Shown here: piece by piece, positions 34,801 to 43,577 of the stretch
How positions within the stretch are numbered: position 1 is the stretch's first letter
How the letters are laid out: the number at the start of each line of letters is the position of its first letter
Assembly: GCA_019418605.1 (NCBI GenBank)
Contig: DYBN01000009.1
Span: forward strand, 14,303 to 78,302
Source of the DNA: Sutterella sp.
Lineage (GTDB): Bacteria > Pseudomonadota > Gammaproteobacteria > Burkholderiales > Burkholderiaceae_F
Reading direction: 5' to 3'
DNA: 64,000 bases
Program-made: the position numbers and the translations under genes
Notes under the pieces: generated by a model
Database searches by the model: none
Told to the model about the DNA's origin: nothing
What the model saw: only the letters and a program-made list of their open reading frames with translations

Positions 34801-35577
34801 ATGCAGACATCTCATCGTGGTTCGCTCATATTGACGCTCTGTGCGGCCGTGATCGTCCTTGCGGCCTGCGCCAACGGCAACGTGCGCATCAAGGACATGA
34901 CCGCCTCGGAGGTCTCGCGCCTTGTCGTGGACAATCAAACGACGCTGCATGCGCTCATCGAAAGGCTGGGCGAGCCCGGTGCGGCCGTCACCGACGCCGA
35001 CGGCGTGCAGACATTTGAGTTCTACTGGGTCAAGAGCAGTCCGTCGCCTCTGGTGGTCATTCCCTTTAACTTCGTGCCCGAGTATCCGACCACGAAGAAG
35101 TCCCTGCGCGTCTGGGTTAACAAGGAGGGCGTCGTCACCCGCCATGAGCTCTCGGGCGTGTACTACATCTACCGCCGCCCCTGGATCGGCACCGACAGCG
35201 CGCACAGCTTCCGGGTGCTGACGCCCGAAGAGCTCGACGATCTGGTCGATCCGACCGATACCGCACAGACCGAACAAAAGAGCTCGCCCGACGCGGACGG
35301 TCTGGACAAGGTAAATCCGGCAAAGGAAAATCCGGAAAACCTGGCGGCGGAGCCTGAAAATTCGGTTGCCTTTGAAGTGCAGGACTCGGCGGGGGAGGCT
35401 GAAGCCAAACCCACGCCTCAATCCGACGGCAAGCCCCAAGGACAGCCCCTTCAGTTTGCCCATGCCGCCAATGGTGTCGATCCCGGCGTTTCGTCCCCTG
35501 CGGGAGATGCCAGCGGCAATGTCTTCCCCGGCGCCGCACCGCATGCTGAAACCGCCCCAACCCTGAGAATCCAATGA
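34801..35577 (+). CDS. Lipoprotein of unknown function (first of a paralogous pair)
   Basis: Predicted 258-residue lipoprotein with lipobox VLAAC at about residues 19-23. The folded part spans about residues 25-155 and contains LIERLGEPGAAV, a short-turn motif like those in SmpA/BamE-type domains, and VTRHELSGVYYIYRR. A Pro/Ala/Glu-rich tail of about 100 residues follows. The core resembles the next gene product (VTRHELSGVYYIYRR against LDYRLVGMFYVQYRL), so the two look like diverged duplicates. Its stop overlaps the start of the next gene as ATGA. The BamE-like resemblance is weak. Confidence 0.8.
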   Translation: MQTSHRGSLILTLCAAVIVLAACANGNVRIKDMTASEVSRLVVDNQTTLHALIERLGEPGAAVTDADGVQTFEFYWVKSSPSPLVVIPFNFVPEYPTTKKSLRVWVNKEGVVTRHELSGVYYIYRRPWIGTDSAHSFRVLTPEELDDLVDPTDTAQTEQKSSPDADGLDKVNPAKENPENLAAEPENSVAFEVQDSAGEAEAKPTPQSDGKPQGQPLQFAHAANGVDPGVSSPAGDASGNVFPGAAPHAETAPTLRIQ

Positions 35578-36323
35578 AGCGCCGAGAGCTTTTTGTGATG
35601 GCCTTGAAGGGCTTGTCGCTGTCTGCGGCTGCAGGAGTGCTGGCAGCCTGTGCGCCGGTGCTTGAAAATCCGGCCGCGGCGCCGGACGCGGCCTTTACGC
35701 CCGCCGGCGTCGACGAAAGGCTCAAGGGCGTGCGCACCCTGGCCGAGGTTTCGGCTCTCTACGGCGACTCCACGCGCACCTTTGCATCTTCAAGAGAGGG
35801 AAACAGCGTCGCCGTTTGGGAGTGGATGGGCTTTCGCCCCTCGTTTCACGCCAAGAAGTCGGTGCGCTCCTACTGCACGCCCACGGTGAAAAAGGAGCTG
35901 CAGGTGCTCTGCGACGCCGACAAGAACGTGCTCGACTATCGGCTGGTCGGCATGTTCTACGTGCAGTACCGCCTGCCAGGTCTCTCGGCCCGGGCCAAGG
36001 AGCTGCGCATGCTCGATGCCGCGGAGCTTGCCTCTTTTCGCGTGCCGGTCGCCGCTGAAGAAGACTGGCGCGAAGTCAATGCGTACTACGAAAGGCGAGG
36101 GGAAAAGAGCGGGGAAACGACTGAAGATATGAGTGCTCCGGCCTACGGGAGTCAGGCGCCTGCAGCGCAGCCCGCCTCCGGCGCGCCTGCCTCCGAATCC
36201 CCGGAAGGACTCTCCGAAGAAGCGTCGGCGCCCCACGAGGACAGCCAGCTCCAGAAGCCTCAGGCCCCGCAGGCGGCGCCCGAGGCCGGCCAATCCTCGG
36301 ACAAATGGACGCGGCTTATGTAA
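35574..36323 (+). CDS. Lipoprotein of unknown function (second of a paralogous pair)
   Basis: Predicted 249-residue lipoprotein with a basic start, a hydrophobic stretch and lipobox LAAC near residue 25. The core (about residues 40-165, with LAEVSALYGDSTRTF and YRLVGMFYVQYRL) parallels the preceding protein, and again a Pro/Ala-rich low-complexity tail of about 80 residues follows. Its ATG overlaps the previous stop by four bases, implying coupled translation and perhaps a hetero-oligomer. It ends 160 bases before the Wadjet operon. Function unknown. Confidence 0.8.
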   Translation: MKRRELFVMALKGLSLSAAAGVLAACAPVLENPAAAPDAAFTPAGVDERLKGVRTLAEVSALYGDSTRTFASSREGNSVAVWEWMGFRPSFHAKKSVRSYCTPTVKKELQVLCDADKNVLDYRLVGMFYVQYRLPGLSARAKELRMLDAAELASFRVPVAAEEDWREVNAYYERRGEKSGETTEDMSAPAYGSQAPAAQPASGAPASESPEGLSEEASAPHEDSQLQKPQAPQAAPEAGQSSDKWTRLM

Positions 36324-36397
36324 GCTTCGGTCAGTTTTGCCTTTTTCCCTTTCTTCTGCGCCCTCTTGCGGCGGCGCAGGGACACTTTGAAAATTTC

Positions 36398-36449
36398 TTC
36401 AAGCGGCTTTTTCCCACCAGGAAACCCTTGCCCGGCAAAGCCGCTTGAA
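36398..36449. repeat. 13-bp perfect inverted repeat upstream of jetA
   Basis: TTCAAGCGGCTTT (36398-36410) and its exact complement AAAGCCGCTTGAA (36437-36449), spacer 26 bases. It lies 33 bases before the jetA ATG. It could be an operator, an RNA hairpin controlling the operon, or a terminator for the lipoprotein genes; the missing U tract argues against the last. Confidence 0.75.
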
Positions 36450-36482
36450 CGACTTGACACAACTATTTCACGCAGCGCTTCA

Positions 36483-37991
36483 ATGGCCGTCTTATCCACG
36501 CTTGAAAACTACCGAGCCATGCGCTCGCGCCCGATGTGGACGCTGCTTGCCTCGGACACGGCTCCCGAGACGCTTGCCATCCTGCAGACGCTCCTCTATC
36601 AAGATGAAAAGAGTCTGCCGGCTTCGGTCTTCATCACGCGGCTCACCGAAATTCTCAATCAAATCTCAAACGAAACGGTCGAGGCGGCGCAGGCTTCGGC
36701 GCGCGCCAACAACTGGAGAAAGAGCGGCTGGCTCGTCATCCGCTACACCGAGGGGCAGGATGAGCCCGTCTATGAGCTCACGAGCGCCGCGCACGAGGCG
36801 ATCCGCTTTATTTCCGGGCAGCGCGGCAACCGCGTCTCGCCCACCGAAAGCCGCCTTGAGCTTGTCATTCACGCCATCCGCAAGCTCGTGCTCGACACCG
36901 ACGTCAACATTGAAGAGCGCGTGGCGATACTCGAAGAGGACCGCAGACGCATCGACGAGCAGATTGCCGATCTCAGGCAGGGCAAGGTGAGCCTTGCAAG
37001 CGACGCGGAGGTCAAGGCCCAGATCTACGATCTGCTGGAGATGCTCGAAAATCTCAACGGCGACTTCTACCGCGTGCGCGACCGCTTCCGGGAGCTCTCA
37101 AGCGAGCTGCACGAAGACATCATGCGCAACGACGGCACCGCAGGCAGCATTCTCGAGGAGTTCTTCGCGGGCTACGACCGCATTTCGGAAAGCGAGGAGG
37201 GGAAAACGTTCCGCGCCTTCTACACGTTCCTCAACAACCCGGTGGCCGTCGCCCAGATCGAAGAGTCGGTCGACGCGCTGCGCGAGCGCGACTTCTGGGG
37301 CGGCCTCATGAACGAAAAGGACCGCAAGGACATCGCCTTCATGCGGCGCAACCTGAACCTGCGCGCGCGGGAGACGCAAAACGTCATGCGGCTTCTCGCC
37401 TCGTCCTTAAAGCACGTTGTGCAAAGCCGCGACTATCAGCAAAACCGGCGCGTCGCGCAGCTCATCAATGAAGCCCGGCGCAAGGCTCTCGACATCCGCG
37501 AGGAGGTCAATCCCCAAAAGAGCGTGTTCGTGCTGCCGCGCAGCTCGGTCAAGGTCACGAGCGCGGCAAGCCTCAATCTCTACGACCCTCTCACCGAAGC
37601 CACCTACGAGTCGATGCTTGCGGCCACGCAAGCCGAAGTCGACCTGGGAGAGCTCGCCCGGCGCGTGCAGGCTGCCGAAATCAACTACCCGTGGCTTAAA
37701 TCCTGCATTCTCGACGTGCTCGAGACCCGCGAATGCGCAAGCGTGGCCGACGTGCTCGAGGCGCACCCGGCAAATCAGGGGCTTGCAAGCGTCGTGGGCT
37801 TGGTAAGCCTTGCGCTGCGCTACGGCGTCATGGTGCCCGAACAGAGCCTTGCCGTGCACTGGGTCGACAGGCTCGGGCAGAGCGTCAAGGCACACATCCC
37901 GATGCTGCTTTTTGATGCGAGAACGAAGGAAAAGCTCTCAAGGCAGACAAAATCCGCTCTCTTTTTGCGCGAAAACGAGAAAAATTCATAG
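36483..37991 (+). CDS. jetA: Wadjet subunit JetA (DUF3375, MukF/MksF-like kleisin)
   Basis: Kleisin-type subunit of the Wadjet SMC complex that senses and restrains small circular plasmids. Product of 502 residues. The N-terminus LENYRAMRSRPMWTLLASD is the DUF3375 winged-helix start, and the middle (about residues 150-330) is helical and charged like MukF/MksF (VAILEEDRRRIDEQIADLRQ). ATG at 36483 is chosen on the position of that start; no strong ribosome site is visible. It is the first of four genes in the order jetA-jetB-jetC-jetD with short gaps (9 bases to jetB). A perfect inverted repeat lies just upstream. Confidence 0.92.
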   Translation: MAVLSTLENYRAMRSRPMWTLLASDTAPETLAILQTLLYQDEKSLPASVFITRLTEILNQISNETVEAAQASARANNWRKSGWLVIRYTEGQDEPVYELTSAAHEAIRFISGQRGNRVSPTESRLELVIHAIRKLVLDTDVNIEERVAILEEDRRRIDEQIADLRQGKVSLASDAEVKAQIYDLLEMLENLNGDFYRVRDRFRELSSELHEDIMRNDGTAGSILEEFFAGYDRISESEEGKTFRAFYTFLNNPVAVAQIEESVDALRERDFWGGLMNEKDRKDIAFMRRNLNLRARETQNVMRLLASSLKHVVQSRDYQQNRRVAQLINEARRKALDIREEVNPQKSVFVLPRSSVKVTSAASLNLYDPLTEATYESMLAATQAEVDLGELARRVQAAEINYPWLKSCILDVLETRECASVADVLEAHPANQGLASVVGLVSLALRYGVMVPEQSLAVHWVDRLGQSVKAHIPMLLFDARTKEKLSRQTKSALFLRENEKNS

Positions 37992-38000
37992 AAAAAATAC

Positions 38001-38780
38001 ATGGCTAGCAAGAAAGAATCTTCCGTCCTTGAAGAGCCCTTTGTGCTCTCCGAGGCCGCAGGCTTTGAGCCGCTCTTTGAGGGCGATCAGGGCACGCTCA
38101 CGTTCGATCAGCGGCAGCTGCTTGTCTTCCTGCTGCGCGGCCCGTATCTGCTCAAGGCCGACCGGCCGCACGTCTGGAACACGCTTGTGATGAGCCGCGA
38201 GCGCATCGAAGAGATGCTCAACAACCTCTTTTTGACGCTTGTCTTCGACGAAGAGCTCGGCATCGCCTTCTGCCGGCAGGCCGATGCGGGCGATCTGCAG
38301 GTGCCGCAGCTCTTGCGGGAATTTCACCTCACGTACCTTGATTCCGTGCTATTGCTCGAGATGCGCCAGAGGCTCTCCGAGGCCGAGAAACGAGGCGAGC
38401 GCGGCATCATCTCGATGGATTCGATCGAGGAGATTTTGAAAACCTTCGACGCCGCCTCGAGAACGAACGAGCGGCAGTTCAAGCAGCACGTCAACGCCGT
38501 CTTGAGCCGCCTGCAGGAGCGGCGCCTTTTAAAGAAGGCCGGGCAGTCGCACATGTTTGAGATCAGCCCCGTGCTGCGGCTTGTTTTCAACGCCGAAGAG
38601 ATTGGCTCCTTAAAGGAGGCCTATGCGGCCAAGGCCGTGCGCGATCTTGAGGCTAGCGAAGCTCTGGGGCCCGCGGCGCGCCGCGCAAAGCGAAGCCGCG
38701 GCGCGGCCTCCGAGAATCAGGATGCGCAGAGCTCGGCCTTCGTTGAAGACACAGCCGACGACAGCGACGATCCGGCCTGA
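38001..38780 (+). CDS. jetB: Wadjet subunit JetB (DUF4194, MukE/MksE-like)
   Basis: KITE-type winged-helix partner of JetA and JetC, 259 residues. DUF4194 features are RQLLVFLLRGPYLLKADRPH, FHLTYLDSVLLLEMRQRLSE and ISMDSIEEILKTF, followed by HVNAVLSRLQERRLLKK. The last 45 residues are a charged, poorly conserved tail with KRSRGAASENQ. It lies nine bases after jetA and 39 before jetC. Role by homology: bridging the SMC arms and kleisin in the Wadjet ring. Confidence 0.92.
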   Translation: MASKKESSVLEEPFVLSEAAGFEPLFEGDQGTLTFDQRQLLVFLLRGPYLLKADRPHVWNTLVMSRERIEEMLNNLFLTLVFDEELGIAFCRQADAGDLQVPQLLREFHLTYLDSVLLLEMRQRLSEAEKRGERGIISMDSIEEILKTFDAASRTNERQFKQHVNAVLSRLQERRLLKKAGQSHMFEISPVLRLVFNAEEIGSLKEAYAAKAVRDLEASEALGPAARRAKRSRGAASENQDAQSSAFVEDTADDSDDPA

Positions 38781-38819
38781 AGCGGGTGACGATTTGAACT
38801 TTCCTTTGATGCAAGCCTT

Positions 38820-41800
38820 ATGAGCAACAGTTCCATCAGCCTTTTTGCGGGCGAAGCCGCCGAGCAGTTTCGCCTTGTGCGCTTTCAGCTCTACAACTGG
38901 GGCACCTTCAGCGGCCTGCACGACATCGCCATTTCGCCCGAGGGACAGCTCTTTATCGGCGGCTCGGGTTCGGGCAAGTCGACGCTTCTTGATGCGATGA
39001 GCGTGCTGCTCACGCCCGGGCAGATCAACTTCAACGCGGCCGCCCGCGAAGGAGAAAAGAAGTCCGACCGCACGGTGCTCTCCTACATGCGCGGCGCCTG
39101 GACCACGCAGCAAGACGACGAGGGCAGGGCCGTGACGCAGTACCTGCGAAAGCTCTCGACCTGGAGCGCCATTGCGCTTACCTACAAAAATGACTTTCAG
39201 GTCGTCACGCTCATGTTCGTGGCGATCATCCGGGGCGCGAGCAACGAAGACGCCCGCGTCAACCGCTTCTACTACGTCATTCCGGAAAACTTCGACATCA
39301 AGCGGCTTGAGCCCTTCTCCGAACACGACTACGACTGGCGCTTCATCCGCAAGGAGATCGGGCAGGGGAAGTCCTTTCCGCGCTTTGCGCCGTACTGCGA
39401 GTACTTTCGCAAAATCTTCGGCATCGAGGAAGACACGGTCCTCAAGCTCCTGCACAAGGCGCAGTCGGCGCGAAACTTGGGCGACTTAAACGACTTTCTG
39501 CGCAAGTTCATGCTCGATACGCCGGGCACGTTCGAGGTTGCCGACACCCTTGTCAACGAATTCTCCGAGCTCTACGCCGCCCACGAGTCGGTCGTCAAGG
39601 CGCGCGATCAGGTGGCGGTGCTCACCGAGGCGCGCCGCCACAACGACGCCATGCTGGCCCTGCAGCAGGAAAAGCGCACCAACGAGGCAATGATCGAGCT
39701 GCTCGACGACTGGCGGGCGCTTCACATGGTCGATCTCATCTCAAAGGAAATGCCCAGGGCGCAGAAGGCCGAAAAGCGCGAGCGCGACGCCTACGAGGGG
39801 CTTCAAAAAGAGGGTGAAGCGCTTGAAACGACCTTGAATGCGCTCCTTCGCGAGTACTACGAAAAAGGGGGGGATCGGATCGTTCGGCTTCAAAGCGACC
39901 TTGAGCGCGACAGCGCGGCGCTTTCCAAGGCGCAGAGCGCGCGGGCGCGCTACGAGGACATCCTGAGCGAGCTCTCGCTTGCCGCCCCCATCACCCGAGA
40001 CGAATTTCAGAGCACGGGCGCCGCGCTCTCCGACAGAATCGAAACCTCCACAGGCGAACTTTCGTCGCTGAGAGAGGAACGCGATCAGCTCGTCGCTTCC
40101 CGCCACGACAACGAGGTGGCCTTCAAGGCGCTTCGCGAAGAAATCGAGGCCATGCAAAAGAGTCCCTCGAACATCCCCGCCCGACAGCTGCAGTTAAGAG
40201 AAAAGCTTGCTGCGGCGCTTGAGGTCGACGTCGAGGATCTTCCCTTTGCAGGCGAACTGCTGCAGGTCAAGGACGAAGAGGCGCTCTGGCAGGGCGCCAT
40301 TGAACGCGTGCTGCACAACTTCGCGCTTTCAATCCTGGTCGACGACTCTCTCTACGCGCAGTTTGCCGCCCTCGTCAATCGGCTCGATCTGCACGGCAGA
40401 CTCGTCTACCACCGCGTGCAGAAGGTTTCGGGCCCGAAGCCCGTCGTCAGCTCCCGCTCTCTTGTCACAAAGCTTGACGTCAAGGAAGGGCGCTGGGCGC
40501 CGTGGCTGCTGCGTGAGCTTGCCCAGCGCTTTGACTATGCGTGCGTCGAGTCCGTTGCCGAGTTTAGGGAAGCCGAGCGCGCCGTGACCGCCGCAGGCCA
40601 GGTCAAGCACAACAAAACCCGGCATGAAAAGGACGACCGCTACGGGATCGACGACCGCACGCGCTGGGTGCTGGGCTTTTCCAACGAGGAAAAGCTCGCC
40701 GTCTACAAGGACAAGGCGGGGGCTCTCGCCCAAGCCATCAGCGAGCACCAAAAGAAGATTGCGGGCCTTGAGAAGTCAGAGACGCGCATCCATTCGCTCG
40801 TGCGCCTGGCGCAGCGCGCGCTTGACTTTGAGTGGGAGCAAATTGACACGGGGTCGCTTGCCGCAAGCGTTCTTGCGCTCAAAAATGAGCTCGAGACCCT
40901 TTTGACAAACGACGAAATCCTCAACGGCATCAAGGCCCGGGAGGAGGAGACGCGCGCACGGCTGCGCACGCTTTCGGTTGAAAAGGAAAGCGCCTACAGC
41001 AAATGGCAGGCCGCACAGATGCGCGTTGACGAGCTCGCCCACGAGCTTGAGGAATACAAAAGTCAGATCGACAACCGCGACATCGACCGCAGCCTCATCT
41101 CCCGCATCGATCAGAAGGCCGCCGAGCTCGAGCTTGGCATGACGCTTGCCACGCTCACCAAAACCCGAGAGCGCCTTTTCGGGCGCTTGAACCAAGCTGC
41201 AGAAAAGCTTGCCAACCAAGCTGCCGAAGAGCTCACCGCCTTGCTCAACGTCTTTGCGACCTTCAAGCAGCGCTGGCCCGATGCCGCGCTGCAGCTTGAC
41301 GCCCGCATTGAAAGCGCGCCCGAATTCTTTGAAAAGCTCGACAACCTGCAGCGCGAGGGCCTGCCCAAGTTCGAGGCCCGCTTCAAGGACCTGCTCAACA
41401 ACCAGGCAAGGCAAAACCTCACCGACCTCTACCAGGAGATCGACGACGAGCGCAATCTCATCAAGGAGCGTCTGCGCGAGGTCAACAAGTCCTTGGCGCG
41501 CGTGGTCTTTAACCGCACGGGCGGCGTGCCCTCGTACTTGAGAATTGCCATTGCAGACCGCAACCTTCCCGAGGTGAAGGAATTCAAGAGCATCCAGCGC
41601 TCGATCATGGGCCGCGAGATCGACACGCGCGACACCGAGGCCGCCGAGAGCTACTTCGAGCGCATCAATTCTCTCGTGCAAAAGCTCAACGCCAACAGCA
41701 AGGATCCCGCGCAGCTGCGCTGGCGCGACCGCGTGCTCGACGTGCGCCAGCACGTGGAATTCAAGGGCGTGGAATTCGAGCGCGAAGACGAGGGCGGCGA

Positions 41801-42212
41801 GAGAGTCGTCGAGGTCTATCAGAGCGGGGCGGGTAAGTCGGGCGGCCAGAGGCAAAAGCTCACCGTCATCTGCCTTGCAGCGGCGCTGCGCTATCAGTTG
41901 GGCGGCAAGGACAGCGACTATCCGCGCTATGCGCCTGTGATTCTCGACGAGGCCTTCGACAAGGCCGACAGCGAATTTACCGACATTGCGCTTACGATCT
42001 TCAAGGACTTTCACTTCCAGCTCATCATCGCAACGCCCGAGAAGTCGGTGATGACGCTCGATCCCTATGTGGGCGGAACAACGTTTGTGAGCTGCCGCAA
42101 CAGGAACACGTCTTCGGTTTTGAACATCGTCTACGACTCCAAAACTGGGAGCTTTGCAGCCAAGGATGCACCGCAGGAGCGGGGACCGGCGCCGCAGGAG
42201 GCGCTCTCGTGA
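38820..42212 (+). CDS. jetC: Wadjet subunit JetC (SMC/MukB-like ATPase)
   Basis: SMC-type ATPase, 1130 residues, that extrudes DNA loops on plasmids. Walker A GGSGSGKSTLLDAMS has Lys53. Long coiled coils run at about residues 240-460 and 600-850, separated by a hinge region. Near the C-terminus are the signature GAGKSGGQRQKLTVICLAA and Walker B APVILDEAFDKAD (Asp1043, Glu1044). The length is normal for JetC. No ribosome site is obvious at the ATG, so coupling to jetB is possible. Its stop overlaps the jetD start as GTGA. Confidence 0.95.
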   Translation: MSNSSISLFAGEAAEQFRLVRFQLYNWGTFSGLHDIAISPEGQLFIGGSGSGKSTLLDAMSVLLTPGQINFNAAAREGEKKSDRTVLSYMRGAWTTQQDDEGRAVTQYLRKLSTWSAIALTYKNDFQVVTLMFVAIIRGASNEDARVNRFYYVIPENFDIKRLEPFSEHDYDWRFIRKEIGQGKSFPRFAPYCEYFRKIFGIEEDTVLKLLHKAQSARNLGDLNDFLRKFMLDTPGTFEVADTLVNEFSELYAAHESVVKARDQVAVLTEARRHNDAMLALQQEKRTNEAMIELLDDWRALHMVDLISKEMPRAQKAEKRERDAYEGLQKEGEALETTLNALLREYYEKGGDRIVRLQSDLERDSAALSKAQSARARYEDILSELSLAAPITRDEFQSTGAALSDRIETSTGELSSLREERDQLVASRHDNEVAFKALREEIEAMQKSPSNIPARQLQLREKLAAALEVDVEDLPFAGELLQVKDEEALWQGAIERVLHNFALSILVDDSLYAQFAALVNRLDLHGRLVYHRVQKVSGPKPVVSSRSLVTKLDVKEGRWAPWLLRELAQRFDYACVESVAEFREAERAVTAAGQVKHNKTRHEKDDRYGIDDRTRWVLGFSNEEKLAVYKDKAGALAQAISEHQKKIAGLEKSETRIHSLVRLAQRALDFEWEQIDTGSLAASVLALKNELETLLTNDEILNGIKAREEETRARLRTLSVEKESAYSKWQAAQMRVDELAHELEEYKSQIDNRDIDRSLISRIDQKAAELELGMTLATLTKTRERLFGRLNQAAEKLANQAAEELTALLNVFATFKQRWPDAALQLDARIESAPEFFEKLDNLQREGLPKFEARFKDLLNNQARQNLTDLYQEIDDERNLIKERLREVNKSLARVVFNRTGGVPSYLRIAIADRNLPEVKEFKSIQRSIMGREIDTRDTEAAESYFERINSLVQKLNANSKDPAQLRWRDRVLDVRQHVEFKGVEFEREDEGGERVVEVYQSGAGKSGGQRQKLTVICLAAALRYQLGGKDSDYPRYAPVILDEAFDKADSEFTDIALTIFKDFHFQLIIATPEKSVMTLDPYVGGTTFVSCRNRNTSSVLNIVYDSKTGSFAAKDAPQERGPAPQEALS

Positions 42213-43405
42213 GCATTGCAAAGAACGCAGGCCGCTCGATTGCCGAGGTGAGGGCGCTCGCGGCAACGCGCGCAGGCAGACAGTTTTCCGCCTGGCTCAA
42301 GGGAGAGAATTCTCCGAGCCCCGAGACTCCGCTTGAGATTTCAATCGGCATTCCGACCGAGCGTCAGGCGACAGATTCCGTTGTGGCAACGGAAAAGTGG
42401 ATGCGTGAGTGGCGGCAAAAGGAGCTTCCCGCCGGGGCCATCCTTGTGACCGCGACGGTGACGTGGCGCAGCATGGGCGGAGCAAGGGAGGTTCCCGAGC
42501 GAGTGAGGTTTTCTTCTCCCGAGGCCGTTTTCGCCTTTGCCGGACCCAAGGAGGCTCGCGACTGGGAGCGCGCCTCTTTGCGCCTTGTGCTGGCGCGCGA
42601 GGCTGGCCTGGCCGGTGCTTTCGCAGCGCTTGCCAATGAACGGCACTTTCTGCTTGAAGCCGACGAGGCGGACTTCAAGCGCTTTCTTGATCTTCTTTCC
42701 TGGATGCTTGCGCACCGCCCCGCGGGGTGCTTTGTGCGCGAGGTGCCGGTTCTTGGCGTTGACACCAAGTGGCTTGAGCGGCACAAGGGGATACTGTCCC
42801 GGGCGCTTTCGGCTGAAACGGGAGAAGAGATCAAGGCCTCCTGCCTCCTTGAGGCCTGGTCATTTAAGAAGCCTCCCTTGACCGTGCGCGTGCGGCACGC
42901 AAACAATTTTGCGGCCGGGATTCCTGCCGAGGCGATGGTGGAGCTGAGCCCGGCCGTCCTCAACCTTCGTGAGCCGCGGGCGGTGCTCATCGTGGAAAAC
43001 GTCCAGACGGCGTTGAGCCTCGAAGCGCCCGCCGACGTCCCCGTCCTGATGGGGATGGGGTACGGCCTTGAGATTCTTTCGGAAATCCGCTGGATCAAGG
43101 ACGTGCCGGTGCTCTACTTCGGCGATTTGGACATCCACGGGCTCGACATCCTCTCAAGCCTGCGGGCCATTGTTCCTCAGGCCCGGTCGTTTCTGATGGC
43201 CCCTGCGACGTTCGAAGCCTGGCGCGCGCTTGCCGTGCCCGACCCCAACAAGCGCTTTGCAAAGGCGCCCGAACGGCTGACGCCCAACGAGCTGGCTCTT
43301 TTTGAGGCCCTCAACGCCAACGGCCTGAGGCTTGAGCAGGAGAGGGTGCCGCTCGCCGTTGTCAATGCCGCCGTGAACGCAGCCGCAGCCGCGGCCGGTC
43401 TTTGA
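42209..43405 (+). CDS. jetD: Wadjet subunit JetD (DUF3322-DUF2220, Toprim-like nuclease)
   Basis: Nuclease subunit that cuts plasmid DNA held by JetABC; related to topoisomerase VI subunit A. Product of 398 residues. The N-terminal DUF3322 part covers about residues 1-190. The C-terminal Toprim part has Glu263 in VLIVENVQTALSL, and Asp306 and Asp308 in YFGDLDIHGLDI, so the metal site is intact. GTG at 42209 overlaps the jetC stop by four bases. All four subunits present and intact make a type I Wadjet system likely to be functional. Confidence 0.94.
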   Translation: MSIAKNAGRSIAEVRALAATRAGRQFSAWLKGENSPSPETPLEISIGIPTERQATDSVVATEKWMREWRQKELPAGAILVTATVTWRSMGGAREVPERVRFSSPEAVFAFAGPKEARDWERASLRLVLAREAGLAGAFAALANERHFLLEADEADFKRFLDLLSWMLAHRPAGCFVREVPVLGVDTKWLERHKGILSRALSAETGEEIKASCLLEAWSFKKPPLTVRVRHANNFAAGIPAEAMVELSPAVLNLREPRAVLIVENVQTALSLEAPADVPVLMGMGYGLEILSEIRWIKDVPVLYFGDLDIHGLDILSSLRAIVPQARSFLMAPATFEAWRALAVPDPNKRFAKAPERLTPNELALFEALNANGLRLEQERVPLAVVNAAVNAAAAAAGL

Positions 43406-43577
43406 AGGACGGAATGCAAAAATCTTTTGCAATAAATCCGTTTAAATTTGTCGAAATAAGGAAAATTTGTAAAAATTTGCCTGATTTTTAATTAAACATA
43501 ATAGCAGTTATCTTGAATAGCGCATATTTATAAGATTTTTGTTATTTCTTTTTGACTTATTTTCCTGCTCAATTCCT
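43406..43577. other. AT-rich boundary between Wadjet and the acyltransferase island
   Basis: About 170 bases of very low G+C with four AAATTTG-like words (43443-43480). It contains the left copy of the 28-bp repeat. It probably marks the edge of acquired DNA. Confidence 0.5.
43496..43523 (+). repeat. 28-bp island-flanking repeat, left copy
   Basis: Matches the complement of 46568-46595 at 26 of 28 bases. It can fold as a short hairpin with arms AACATAA / TTATCTT (one mismatch) around TAGCAG. Confidence 0.7.

Noticed and set aside
36454..36459. TTGACA upstream of jetA as a -35 promoter box
   Set aside because: Only 24 bases separate it from the jetA ATG and no -10 box fits at 16-18 bases. 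Probably coincidental unless jetA starts further downstream.
40776..42266. 496-codon minus-strand frame opposite jetC
   Set aside because: It covers the ATPase signature and Walker B region of jetC read backwards; no motifs of its own.
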